From: an uncultured Lachnospiraceae bacterium
GTDB lineage: Bacteria; Bacillota; Clostridia; Lachnospirales; Lachnospiraceae
Reading direction: 5' to 3'
Length of the DNA stretch: 64,000 nucleotides
NCBI GenBank assembly: GCA_934293575.1
Contig: CAKQYU010000004.1
Span: 150,599-214,598, forward strand
The notes under the pieces were generated by a model that had not been told where the DNA came from, searched no databases, and saw only the letters and a list, made by a program, of their open reading frames with translations. Positions 34,108 to 42,552 of this stretch are shown here, in pieces (position 1 is the stretch's first letter; every line of letters begins with the position of its first letter). The translations under genes and the position numbers were made by a program.

Positions 34108-35130
34108 ATGATTTCAAAAAAGAAGATAATAGTTATTGTTGGAATACTGTGTCTGGTATTGCTTGGAGGATGCGGTAAAAAGGAAGAGACAACCAAAACC
34201 GTTATGTATGAGTTTGGTGACAGCGTTGTTACCTATGGCGAATTTTATATTTATGCCAGAACAATACAGGAGGATTATCAAAAGACTTATGGTGAGGGTG
34301 TCTGGGATTTGGAATTAAACTCGGATGACGGTTCCAAAAGTATGACGGATATTACAATCGAAGATATTGTTGAGGATATTAACCGTGTCAAAGTGATGGT
34401 TTCCAAGTCGGAGGAGATGAATGTCAAACTGAGTGATGAAGAAAAGGATGAGGCAAAGCAACAGGCACAACAGTTTTATGATGGCCTGACGCATAAGGAT
34501 ATCGATCTGGCAGAGTTGGATTTGGATACGGTCGTTACCGTCATTGAGGAGAATATGATTGCCTCTAAAGTTTATGATAAGGTAATTGCGGATTGTGATT
34601 TTGAAATTTCGGATGAAGAAGCAAGAATGACTACATTTTATGATATTGTATTTGAATGTTATGAAGAGAAAAAGGATGGTACAATTGAGGAATTTTCCGA
34701 AGAGAAAAAGGATTTGCAGTATGAAAAGGCAAATGAAGCACTGAGTTCTCTGGCACAGGATGATGATGTGACATATGAGTCGATTGTAGACAAATATAAT
34801 CTGAAGTATTCAAACTCCTATACAATGAAAAAATCAGATATAGTGGATGAATACGGAGAAACCATTGCCGATAAAATATTGTCGTTGTCAGAGGGAGAGG
34901 TCAGCAGTGTGATTAAGAGTGATTACGGATATCATATTTTTAAAATGATTAATCCGAATGATGAAGAACTGACAAAGAAAAATAAGGCAGAAATTGTTGA
35001 ACAGATGCAAAAAGACTATTTCGATGATATCTATGCAAAATGGGAAAAGAAATATGATGCGCATTTTAGTGTGGAGACCGATGTAAACCGTGATTTGTTA
35101 AAACAGTTTCCTTTTCAGGATGTAAAGTAG
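34108..35130 (+). CDS. PrsA-like foldase lipoprotein (paralogue 2)
   Basis: A 340-residue lipoprotein with lipobox LGGC (C22). A helical N-terminal region is followed by a parvulin-like core (about 170-290). The first strand (TTFYDIVFECYEE) lacks the catalytic His, but the closing strand YGYHIFKM retains the second one, the only paralogue in this window to do so. The post-strand acidic insertion is shorter here. It would act outside the membrane, assisting folding of exported proteins. The gene starts three bases after paralogue 1, so the two are co-translated and may form a complex. The ArsR gene follows 24 bases later. Confidence 0.85.
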   Translation: MISKKKIIVIVGILCLVLLGGCGKKEETTKTVMYEFGDSVVTYGEFYIYARTIQEDYQKTYGEGVWDLELNSDDGSKSMTDITIEDIVEDINRVKVMVSKSEEMNVKLSDEEKDEAKQQAQQFYDGLTHKDIDLAELDLDTVVTVIEENMIASKVYDKVIADCDFEISDEEARMTTFYDIVFECYEEKKDGTIEEFSEEKKDLQYEKANEALSSLAQDDDVTYESIVDKYNLKYSNSYTMKKSDIVDEYGETIADKILSLSEGEVSSVIKSDYGYHIFKMINPNDEELTKKNKAEIVEQMQKDYFDDIYAKWEKKYDAHFSVETDVNRDLLKQFPFQDVK

Positions 35131-35154
35131 AAGTTTGGCAGGAGGATTTGGACT

Positions 35155-35514
35155 ATGGATGAAAAACATGTAGAAGTTTGCGAATGTAATGCAATTCATC
35201 AGGATGTTGTCAGAAAGGTAAAAGGGTTGATGCCAGAAGAAGAAACATTATATGACTTGGCGGAGTTATTTAAGGTTTTCGGTGATACAACAAGAGTTCG
35301 TATTTTATGTGCATTATTTGAAAGTGAAATGTGTGTCTGTGATATCTCGATTTTGCTTGGAATGACGCAGTCATCGATTTCGCATCAGTTAAGAGTATTA
35401 AAGACGGCAAAGCTGATTAAGAATCGAAAAGAAGGAAAGGTTGTTTATTATTCTTTACAGGATGAACATGTAAAACATATTTTTGAACAGGGACTTGACC
35501 ATATCAATGAATAA
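35155..35514 (+). CDS. ArsR/SmtB-family metal sensor, CadC-like
   Basis: A 119-residue winged-helix repressor (VFGDTTRVRIL, SSISHQLRVLKTAKLI). It carries two metal-site signatures known in this family. The alpha-3N site is the CVC motif (C60, C62) plus N-terminal C9 and C11, as in cadmium/lead sensor CadC. The alpha-5 site is D103-x-H105...H116-x-x-E119, fitting the DxH-x10-HxxE zinc pattern exactly. Binding of Cd/Pb/Zn would release DNA. No metal ATPase or cation exporter is adjacent: TrkH on the opposite strand is a potassium importer. The gene ends the long + strand run and is closed by a terminator. AGGAGG lies before its ATG. Confidence 0.9.
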   Translation: MDEKHVEVCECNAIHQDVVRKVKGLMPEEETLYDLAELFKVFGDTTRVRILCALFESEMCVCDISILLGMTQSSISHQLRVLKTAKLIKNRKEGKVVYYSLQDEHVKHIFEQGLDHINE

Positions 35515-35520
35515 AATGAC

Positions 35521-35553
35521 AAAAAAGACATCGGTTTAACTGATGTCTTTTTT
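35521..35553. terminator. Bidirectional intrinsic terminator
   Basis: AAAAAAGACATC (35521-35532) pairs with GATGTCTTTTTT (from 35542), extended by a few loop-proximal pairs. It serves the ArsR gene and the convergent trkH. Confidence 0.9.
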
Positions 35554-35563
35554 GTTACGGATA

Positions 35564-37006
35564 TTAATGTTTTCTCCATGTGGCAGGGGATAAAAGAACC
35601 AATAATGGGAATAATTCCAATCGACCTGCTAACATATCAAACATCAAAACCAATTTTGAAAAATCGGAGTACAAATCAAAGTTTCTTGAAGGTCCTACCA
35701 GTGCAAGTCCGGGACCGATATTACCAAGCGCGGATGCAACCGCTGTAAGGTTTGTGATTCCGTCAAAGTTATCAATGGATACAAGCAATGACGATACCAC
35801 AAAAATCAGGCAATATGTGATAAAGAAGATATTTGCGGAACGAAGTACGCCATGTGCAATTGGCTTTCGGTCAAAGATGATTACCTGAATATTTCTTGGG
35901 TGGCATAACTGGCTTAATTCTTTCCGAATTGTCTTCAAATAGATAACAATACGGGAAACTTTGATTCCTCCACAGGTACTGCCTGCGCAGCCGCCGATAA
36001 ACATTAACAATACCAGCAAATATTTTGATAACTCCGGCCAGCAGTCAAAATCAATCGATGAAAAACCGGCAGTTGTTATAATGGAACCCACCTGTACAAA
36101 TGCATGCCGGAATCCGGTTTCTAAGTTGTATCCGGCGTGACAAACCAGATTTAAGGTGATCAGACCGGTGGTTGCAAAGAAAATAATGCAATAATATTTA
36201 ATTTCTTCCATATCAAAAGCTTCGCGAAAATGTTTAATCCAAATGAAGAAAAAGAAATTATAATTAAAACCTGCAAGAAACAGGAATATACCAACGATAT
36301 AGTGGATGGTTGGTGAAAATGCACCGAGGGAAGCATTTCTTGTTCCGAAGCCACCTGTACTTGTGGTAGTAAATGATGTACAAACGGCATCAAATAAAGG
36401 CATTTTTGCAATGAACAGACAGATAATTTCAAATGCCGTCAATGCAAAGTAAATGGCATACAGGTAATAAGCGGTTTTTTGTACCTTAGGAACTAATTTG
36501 CCAACGCTTGGACCAGGACTTTCCGCTTTCATAATATACAAATCCTGTCCGCCGGTTAATGGGATTAAAGCAAGTAAAAATACTAAAACGCCCATTCCGC
36601 CAATCCATTGAATCAGACACCGCCAAAACATCATACAGTGTGACATAGATTCGACTTCATGTAAAATACTGGCGCCGGTTGTAGTAAAACCGGAAATGGT
36701 TTCAAACAAGGCGTTGATGAAGTTTGGAATCTCACCGCTGTAATAAAACGGAAGACAGCCGGTAACGGAAAGTAAAATCCAACTTAATGCTGTCATGACC
36801 AATCCTTCTTTTGCATAGAATTTGGTGTTTTTCGGACGGTTTCTTGTAAGCATGAAGCCGACAATCAGCATGATAAAACCGACAATGATGAAATACTTTC
36901 CACTTGGCTCACCGTAATATAACGACACCAGAAATGGGGCAAGCATCAATCCGGCTATTACATTCAATATCCATCCCAGCATATAAAAAATCATTGTAAT
37001 GTTCAT
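35564..37006 (-). CDS. trkH: Potassium uptake protein TrkH/KtrB-type
   Basis: A 480-residue membrane channel-like subunit with four repeated M1-P-M2 units. Filter-like loops are visible as FTTTGASIL, TTTSTGGFGTRN, SIITTAGFSSID and ASALGNIGPGL. It passes K+ under control of the cytoplasmic TrkA ring. The ATG at 37006 is preceded by GGAGAGGG and sits 10 bases after trkA's stop codon, so trkA-trkH form one operon read leftwards. Length and motifs are closest to the TrkH/TrkG group; Na+ coupling cannot be decided from sequence. Confidence 0.95.
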   Translation of the reverse strand: MNITMIFYMLGWILNVIAGLMLAPFLVSLYYGEPSGKYFIIVGFIMLIVGFMLTRNRPKNTKFYAKEGLVMTALSWILLSVTGCLPFYYSGEIPNFINALFETISGFTTTGASILHEVESMSHCMMFWRCLIQWIGGMGVLVFLLALIPLTGGQDLYIMKAESPGPSVGKLVPKVQKTAYYLYAIYFALTAFEIICLFIAKMPLFDAVCTSFTTTSTGGFGTRNASLGAFSPTIHYIVGIFLFLAGFNYNFFFFIWIKHFREAFDMEEIKYYCIIFFATTGLITLNLVCHAGYNLETGFRHAFVQVGSIITTAGFSSIDFDCWPELSKYLLVLLMFIGGCAGSTCGGIKVSRIVIYLKTIRKELSQLCHPRNIQVIIFDRKPIAHGVLRSANIFFITYCLIFVVSSLLVSIDNFDGITNLTAVASALGNIGPGLALVGPSRNFDLYSDFSKLVLMFDMLAGRLELFPLLVLLSPATWRKH

Positions 37007-37016
37007 TTTCCCTCTC

Positions 37017-38372
37017 CTATGCCAATATATCCTTTATGTCTGTAAGCCCTTTGTTTGTGGTTACGATAATAACATTATCGCCGACTTCCATGGTATCTTT
37101 ACCGCTTGGAGTGATGATTTTACCATTTCGTACAATTGCACAAACCAATAAGTTTTTCTTAAGCTTTAAATCCATAAGTGGAGTACTGGTAACTTTTGAT
37201 TCCTGTTTGATGGAAAATTCCAACGCCTCAATCCGGTTATCCAACATACGATATAAGGTTTCTACATTGCTTCCAAACGAATTCTGTAATGCACGGACAT
37301 ATTTCAAAATGGTTTTGGAGGTAATGTTTTTTGGACAGGCAATGGTACCAATCTGCAAATCGTCAATGACCTCTTCGAAATCCACCTTGTCCACCTTGGT
37401 AATAACCTTTGCATTGCTAACCTTTTGTGCGAATAAAGAAAGTACAAGGTTTTCTTCATCCATATTTGTAAGGGATACAAATGCATCGGTTTCGTCAATG
37501 CCTTCTTCGAGTAACAACTCTCTGTTGGTTGCATCCCCTTGTATAATCATGGTCTTTGGTAAAAAACTGCTCAATTCTTCACAACGACCGATATCCTGTT
37601 CTACGATTTTGACCTGTACTCTGGTGTTTTCTAAATGTTTTGCCAGATAGTAAGAAATCGTGCCGCCGCCGATAATCATAACGGATTTGATTGGCTTTGC
37701 CTTGATTCCGATTTTGGAAAGGAGTGTATGGATATCCTTTGGCGGAACAATAACATACATATTGTCTCCGCGATGTAACACGGTATTACCATCCGGGATG
37801 ATAACTTCATGGTTACGTTCCACTGCACAGATCAAGGTGTTTTCGTTGATTTTATTTGAAAATTCGTAAACGGTCATAGAGTGCAATACGGAATTGTCCG
37901 GAACCGGAAGCTTGATTAAGTTAATTCTGCTTTTGGAAAAGGAGAAAATGTCAAGTGCACTTGGGACCTCGATTAATTGAGCAATATTTTGTGCACAGGC
38001 GTATTCCGGATTTACGGCCATGGACAGTCCGAGTTCTTTGCTTAAATATTTGATTTCAGAATTATATTCCGGATTTCTGACCCGGGCAATCGTCTGACAA
38101 TTACCAAATTTCTTAGAAATCAGACAACACAATAAATTGATTTCATCTTGTCCGGTTACAGCAATTAATAAATCACTTTCCTTGATGCCGGCTTCTGTAA
38201 GGGTGCGGAAAGTTGTTGCATTTCCCTGAATTGCCTGCACATCCAATACGGAAAGTGCCTGATTGATTTTGTCTTCTCTTGGATCGATAATCGTGATTTC
38301 GTGTCCTTCATCACTTAGTTGTTCTGCGAGGGCGTAGCCAACTTTACCACAGCCTGCAATTATAATTCTCAT
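37017..38372 (-). CDS. trkA: TrkA, NAD-binding regulatory subunit of potassium uptake
   Basis: A 451-residue cytoplasmic protein with two tandem RCK_N/RCK_C units, the full TrkA layout. The first Rossmann loop is IIAGCGKVGYALAEQL at the N-terminus, the second is MIIGGGTISYYLAKHLE near residue 232. Each is followed by an acidic strand end (IIDPRE, IVEQD) that favours NAD(H). RCK_C domains lie near 140-220 and 370-450. It gates TrkH in response to nucleotides. AGGAGG lies before its ATG at 38372. An A/T-rich 70-base gap separates it from ylmH, which is on the same strand. Confidence 0.95.
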   Translation of the reverse strand: MRIIIAGCGKVGYALAEQLSDEGHEITIIDPREDKINQALSVLDVQAIQGNATTFRTLTEAGIKESDLLIAVTGQDEINLLCCLISKKFGNCQTIARVRNPEYNSEIKYLSKELGLSMAVNPEYACAQNIAQLIEVPSALDIFSFSKSRINLIKLPVPDNSVLHSMTVYEFSNKINENTLICAVERNHEVIIPDGNTVLHRGDNMYVIVPPKDIHTLLSKIGIKAKPIKSVMIIGGGTISYYLAKHLENTRVQVKIVEQDIGRCEELSSFLPKTMIIQGDATNRELLLEEGIDETDAFVSLTNMDEENLVLSLFAQKVSNAKVITKVDKVDFEEVIDDLQIGTIACPKNITSKTILKYVRALQNSFGSNVETLYRMLDNRIEALEFSIKQESKVTSTPLMDLKLKKNLLVCAIVRNGKIITPSGKDTMEVGDNVIIVTTNKGLTDIKDILA

Positions 38373-38444
38373 AATATCCTCCTCAAATTACAATACGATA
38401 TCACCATATATTATAGTCACTTAAAAAAAAATAACAACATTATT

Positions 38445-39200
38445 CTAAATATAACGTTGGATATGAACATAGATTTTCCCTTTTCTGGTGCTGCCGTTTT
38501 CACCGCAGAAAACAAATTTTCCATATCCTCTGACGGAAAATACATCTCCTTCTTTAAGCAGAGTGCTGTTTCTTCCGGTGATTTTGCCGTTCAAGGTTAC
38601 TTTTCTATCCGTAAAAAGAGAAAGCGCTTCCTTTCTGGAGCATTTTGTAAGCTGAGCAATAATGCCATCCAGACGAAGCGAGGCTACCGGAAATTCCTCA
38701 TCCTTCAAAGTTGGTTTTAACGCGGGAATGTCCGAATCCACAACTTCGCATTTTACATTTGTATGTTTGATTTTAACTAAGTGTTCCATAATGTAATCGG
38801 AAATGTTTTCCAAACAAAACAGATAGGCTGTTTTTTCCTTTATTAAAATATCTCCGATTGTGTCCCGTTCGATTCCTAAATTCATAATGGAACCCAGATA
38901 ATCCCTGTGTGTCAGTGTATCGCTGAATTTTTCAATCAGAGGGGTGATTTTAAGAACGGTAATTGGAAAATGTCCCGGATAACCGAATTCGTCTTCGGAG
39001 CCAAACTGTAAAAGAACACGGTCGGCAAGTGCATGCCCACCGGAAAACTGCATGGTAATATAAGAAAGATTTTCCTGCATGTCCTGTGCAATCGTCTGTT
39101 CTTCCGGTGTTAAGAAATGGCTGTAGGTGTATATATTCTGATTGTATGCTTTTTGTGCGAGGTCAGATAATCTTCCTCTTAAAATCTGTTCTTCGTTCAT
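38445..39200 (-). CDS. ylmH: YlmH-type S4-domain RNA-binding protein
   Basis: A 251-residue protein with an N-terminal helical region, a YlmH-type central domain (LLQFGSEDEFGYPGHFPI, GSIMNLGIERDTIGDI) and a C-terminal S4 domain (about 180-250, with RKEALSLFTDRKVTLNGK and the RGYGKFVF end). In Bacillus, YlmH binds 50S subunits carrying peptidyl-tRNA and can act in ribosome quality control. The ATG at 39200 has CGAGG at good spacing; starting earlier would add 24 basic residues from the upstream A/T-rich region. The usual septation neighbours (sepF, divIVA) are absent here. Confidence 0.9.
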   Translation of the reverse strand: MNEEQILRGRLSDLAQKAYNQNIYTYSHFLTPEEQTIAQDMQENLSYITMQFSGGHALADRVLLQFGSEDEFGYPGHFPITVLKITPLIEKFSDTLTHRDYLGSIMNLGIERDTIGDILIKEKTAYLFCLENISDYIMEHLVKIKHTNVKCEVVDSDIPALKPTLKDEEFPVASLRLDGIIAQLTKCSRKEALSLFTDRKVTLNGKITGRNSTLLKEGDVFSVRGYGKFVFCGENGSTRKGKIYVHIQRYI

Positions 39201-39293
39201 TTTAACCTCGGGTAATTTATTTTTGTTCCTTATTATAACAGAAAAAAATTTCTTTTGAAGGGATTTATGCATGATTTTAGGTTGATAAAATAT

Positions 39294-39322
39294 TTGACAC
39301 AGGATATAATAGTTGCTAAAAT
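39294..39322 (+). promoter_or_regulatory. Strong sigma-A promoter of ilvN
   Basis: Consensus TTGACA (39294-39299), a 17-base spacer and TAAAAT (39317-39322). The leader carries an imperfect hairpin (39335-39364; GTGAA-ATACAT pairing with ATGTAT-TTCAC). Confidence 0.82.
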
Positions 39323-39393
39323 GACTTTGGTTATGTGAAGATACATAAGATGTATGAGGTTCACACAGTTTCTAATGAAAGGTGGAAGGACAA

Positions 39394-39882
39394 TTGAGAA
39401 AGATTGTATTATCGTTATTGGTAGATAACACATCCGGTGTACTTGGCAGAGTATCGGGAATGTTTAGTAGAAGGGGATATAATATTGACAGTTTATCGGT
39501 TGGAGTGACAGAAAATCCAAAGTATTCCCGTATGACGGTCGCTGCAAGCGGAGATGATTTAACACTGGCTCAGATTGCAAAACAGCTGAATAAGTTAGAA
39601 GATGTTGTGGAGATTATTGAGTTAAAAGATGGCGAATCCGTATGTCGTGAACTGGTTTTGGTTAAGGTTAAGACAAATCGTGAAGAAAAACAGCAGATTA
39701 TTGCATTGACAGATGTATTCCGTGCAAAGATTGTAGATGTTTCGGTAGAGTCATTAATGATTGAATTAACAGGTAATTCAAATAAGATTGAAGCATTTAT
39801 TGGTCTGTTGGATGGATTTGAGATTGAATCCATTGTAAGAACGGGTCTGACCGGTCTTGTAAGAGGTAATGCACAACAATAG
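39394..39882 (+). CDS. ilvN: Acetolactate synthase small (regulatory) subunit
   Basis: A 162-residue protein with the N-terminal ACT domain (VDNTSGVLGRVSGMFSRRGYNIDSLSVG) and the C-terminal ALS-regulatory domain (RELVLVKVKTN). It activates the catalytic subunit IlvB and mediates feedback by valine. The likely start is TTG at 39394, giving MRKIVLSLL as in the family, with GGTGG eight bases upstream. A GTG at 39382 overlaps that site. The large subunit ilvB is not adjacent, and the next gene is ilvC, 112 bases on. Both genes serve branched-chain amino-acid synthesis. Confidence 0.93.
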   Translation: MRKIVLSLLVDNTSGVLGRVSGMFSRRGYNIDSLSVGVTENPKYSRMTVAASGDDLTLAQIAKQLNKLEDVVEIIELKDGESVCRELVLVKVKTNREEKQQIIALTDVFRAKIVDVSVESLMIELTGNSNKIEAFIGLLDGFEIESIVRTGLTGLVRGNAQQ

Positions 39883-39994
39883 CTTTCAAGCCTGCATTAC
39901 CTAGGGATAATACAGGTTGTGATAAAGACACTTACTTACACTTGCGGTAAGCAGGTGAGATTTCAATTTTTTATAATTTTAGGAGGAACTGGAA
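39883..39994 (+). other. Structured ilvN-ilvC spacer
   Basis: This 112-base spacer contains two imperfect hairpins: CCTGCATTA pairing with TAATACAGG (39892-39917), and CAC...CTTAC pairing with GTAAG...GTG (about 39930-39957). An A/T-rich stretch and AGGAGG follow before ilvC. There is no T-run after either stem, so they may be processing or stability elements rather than terminators. Confidence 0.4.
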
Positions 39995-41020
39995 ATGGCA
40001 GAAGCTAAGATTTTTTACCAGGAAGATTGTAACTTATCATTATTAGATGGAAAGACTATCGCTGTTATTGGTTATGGTAGTCAGGGACATGCACATGCTT
40101 TGAATGCAAAAGAGTCTGGTTGCAACGTAATTATCGGTTTGTACGAAGGCAGCAAGTCTTGGGCAAAGGCAGAAGCACAGGGATTTGAAGTTTATACAAC
40201 AGCAGAAGCTGCAAAGAAGGCAGATATCATCATGATTTTGATTAATGATGAATTACAGGCAGATATGTATAAGAAGGACATTGAGCCAAACTTAGAGCCG
40301 GGTAACATGTTAATGTTCGCTCACGGATTTAATATTCATTTTGGATGTATCGTACCTCCTAAGGATGTTGATGTAACAATGATCGCACCAAAGGCACCGG
40401 GACATACTGTTCGTTCAGAATACCAGGCAGGAAAGGGTACTCCTTGTCTTGTTGCTGTATATCAGGATGCTACAGGTAAGGCACAGGATTTGGCATTAGC
40501 TTATGCTTTGGCAATCGGTGGAGCAAGAGCCGGTGTATTAGAGACTACATTCCGTACAGAGACAGAGACAGACTTATTTGGTGAGCAGGCAGTACTTTGC
40601 GGTGGTGTTTGTGCATTAATGCAGGCAGGTTTTGAGACTCTTTGTGAAGCAGGATATGATCCTAGAAATGCTTACTTCGAGTGTATTCATGAAATGAAGT
40701 TAATCGTTGATTTGATTTATCAGTCAGGATTTGAAGGAATGAGATATTCTATTTCAAATACAGCTGAGTATGGTGATTACATTACAGGTCCTAAGATTAT
40801 CACAGAGGATACAAAGAAGGCTATGAAGCAGATTCTTTCTGATATTCAGGATGGTACATTTGCAAAAGAGTTCTTATTGGATATGTCACCTGCAGGACGT
40901 CAGGTACACTTTAAGGCTATGAGAAAGCTTGCTGCTGAGCATCCATCAGAAGTTGTAGGTAAGCAGATTCGTAGCTTATATAGCTGGAATAACGAAGAAG
41001 ATAAGTTTATCAATAACTAA
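39995..41020 (+). CDS. ilvC: Ketol-acid reductoisomerase
   Basis: A 341-residue class I enzyme that converts acetolactate or acetohydroxybutyrate to the dihydroxy acids of valine and isoleucine synthesis, using Mg2+ and NAD(P)H. The Rossmann loop is VIGYGSQGHAHALN (near residue 26). The C-terminal knotted domain has TETDLFGEQAVLCGG with the metal-binding Asp and Glu, and EMKLIVDLIYQSG. AGGAGG precedes the ATG. Codon use favours GCT, TAC and ATC more than neighbouring genes, consistent with strong expression. A terminator-like hairpin follows. Confidence 0.97.
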   Translation: MAEAKIFYQEDCNLSLLDGKTIAVIGYGSQGHAHALNAKESGCNVIIGLYEGSKSWAKAEAQGFEVYTTAEAAKKADIIMILINDELQADMYKKDIEPNLEPGNMLMFAHGFNIHFGCIVPPKDVDVTMIAPKAPGHTVRSEYQAGKGTPCLVAVYQDATGKAQDLALAYALAIGGARAGVLETTFRTETETDLFGEQAVLCGGVCALMQAGFETLCEAGYDPRNAYFECIHEMKLIVDLIYQSGFEGMRYSISNTAEYGDYITGPKIITEDTKKAMKQILSDIQDGTFAKEFLLDMSPAGRQVHFKAMRKLAAEHPSEVVGKQIRSLYSWNNEEDKFINN

Positions 41021-41054
41021 TTTTCACGGAATCATTTCTTATTAATAAAACATA

Positions 41055-41096
41055 CAATCCCATGTTATACATATTACTATGCTATACATGGGATTG
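41055..41096 (+). terminator. Terminator-like hairpin after ilvC
   Basis: CAATCCCATG (41055-41064) pairs perfectly with CATGGGATTG (41087-41096), extended inward by TATA/TATA with one bulge. Only a short T-rich tail follows. Confidence 0.65.
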
Positions 41097-41157
41097 TTTC
41101 ATTCTGATATGAATATTGTAACGATTTGTTTTGTTATAAGAAGAGAAAGGATTTATC

Positions 41158-42150
41158 ATGAAGAAACGAATTATAATTTCATTGACCATGTGTCTTTTTA
41201 CCATTGCTTTGCTGACAGGATGTGGAAAAAAGAATCAAAATCTGTTTCATATCGACAGTCAGGATTTGTCATATGGACAGGCAAAGACGTTTGGTTATAT
41301 TTATACAATGGAATATAATATAACGGACAGCAGTATGTTTCAGGAAGTTTATGAGGATGGAATGACATATGAAGCCTATTATAAACAACAGATAAAGGAT
41401 GATATTGTCGATACGATGTTGTTATATAATGAAGCAAAGTCTGAAAAGATAAGTTTATCGTCCGAGGAAAAAAAGGATTACAAGCAGAAGGCTTCGGATT
41501 TTGAACAATATTATGGGGAAGATTATTTGCAGGCACAGGATATTACAACCAAAGATATCCAGTTGGTATATGAAATGAAAGCATTTGCCGGGAAATATCT
41601 GAACAGCCTTTCTGAAACGTCGGATGCGAAAGAAGAGGAACAGTATGTGAAGGTAGAACAGGTATTGTTTTCGACTGCAAAGCTGGATGAAGATGGCAAT
41701 TATGTCATGGATGAGGAGGGTAATATAGAAATGCTTTCCGATTCGGAATGTGCGGATATCAAAGAAAAAGCAGAAGAATTTTCAAAAAAAGCACAGGACG
41801 GAGAGGATATGGAAGCCTTGGCTAAGCAAATGGATTCTTCGGTTACTTGTGCTGAAAAATATTTAAAATACAAGGATTTGCCGAAGGAATATAAGGACAG
41901 TATTGATGCAATGTCGGTTGGAAATGTCAGTGATCCGATTTCGTTTCGTTACGGTTATTATGTTGTAAAGCTTCTGGAAAAGGATGGCAAGGACTATGCG
42001 AAGGCATTGTCCGATCATGATAAGGCAAATATATCGGAAGAAAATAAGAACCGGGAACTGGAACGTCTTTATAGAAGTCATATCGGAAATTCCACGGATT
42101 ATGTAGAAAAAGAATGGGATTCTTTTGAAATATCGGATTTTATGAAATGA
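41158..42150 (+). CDS. PrsA-like foldase lipoprotein (paralogue 3)
   Basis: A 330-residue lipoprotein with lipobox LTGC (C22), a helical N-terminal region, and a parvulin-like region (about 160-290). Its opening strand reads VEQVLFSTAK and its closing strand YGYYVVKLL, so both catalytic His positions of parvulins are replaced. The insertion after the first strand is acidic (DEDGNYVMDEEGN), like that of paralogue 1. It is probably an extracytoplasmic chaperone without isomerase activity. GAGAAAGGA lies before the ATG. It stands alone between ilvC's hairpin and its own terminator. Confidence 0.82.
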   Translation: MKKRIIISLTMCLFTIALLTGCGKKNQNLFHIDSQDLSYGQAKTFGYIYTMEYNITDSSMFQEVYEDGMTYEAYYKQQIKDDIVDTMLLYNEAKSEKISLSSEEKKDYKQKASDFEQYYGEDYLQAQDITTKDIQLVYEMKAFAGKYLNSLSETSDAKEEEQYVKVEQVLFSTAKLDEDGNYVMDEEGNIEMLSDSECADIKEKAEEFSKKAQDGEDMEALAKQMDSSVTCAEKYLKYKDLPKEYKDSIDAMSVGNVSDPISFRYGYYVVKLLEKDGKDYAKALSDHDKANISEENKNRELERLYRSHIGNSTDYVEKEWDSFEISDFMK

Positions 42151-42152
42151 GT

Positions 42153-42199
42153 AAGGGATGCAAAACAGGAACAAAATCTTCCTGCCTTGCATCCTTTTT
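42153..42199. terminator. Bidirectional terminator-like hairpin
   Basis: AAGGGATGCA...CAGGA (42153-42170) pairs with TCCTG...TGCATCCTTT (42180-42197), with an internal loop and a T-run at the end. It separates the convergent paralogue 3 and eight-Cys protein genes. Confidence 0.75.
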
Positions 42200-42209
42200 C
42201 CTGTGTAAC

Positions 42210-42398
42210 TTATTTGATTGCCTGAGCAATTGTGTCGTATAAATCCAATACGCAATGCTCGTCCGGTGCAAAATGCTCGCAGTTTAGACAACTGGTGCAG
42301 TTACAGCTGACACAGTTTGACAATTCACTGCAATCGGTGCGCTTGTAAGCGCTGCATCTTTTTGCAACATCCTCATATTCTTTTTTTGAAGCTCTCAT
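42210..42398 (-). CDS. Small eight-cysteine protein, probable metal binder
   Basis: A 62-residue protein with no signal peptide or membrane segment. After a charged helix-like start (MRASKKEYEDVAKR) come eight cysteines within 36 residues, in the order C-x7-C-x5-C-x2-C-x1-C-x2-C-x2-C-x8-C. The C-terminus is a short helix. The density and spacing suggest binding of zinc or an iron-sulphur cluster. I recognise no named family. The ATG at 42398 has AAAGGGG upstream. The gene has its own strand and terminator. Codon use and the intact frame support a real gene, although it is short. Confidence 0.7.
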   Translation of the reverse strand: MRASKKEYEDVAKRCSAYKRTDCSELSNCVSCNCTSCLNCEHFAPDEHCVLDLYDTIAQAIK

Positions 42399-42552
42399 TT
42401 TTTTGCCCCTTTTCTGAATATAATAAATATCAGATGAAAGAATCAATCTGACATACAACGTGTTACACATATAGTATGACTTGACAATCTATATTTCATT
42501 CAGTAAAATTACAAAATGTTTATACTTATTTTTCAATTAGGAGGATTTTGAT

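Noticed and set aside
37036..37650. A 204-codon open frame on the + strand inside trkA
   Set aside because: It is exactly antisense to an intact, well-conserved trkA gene, has no ribosome site and its composition is that of a shadow frame.
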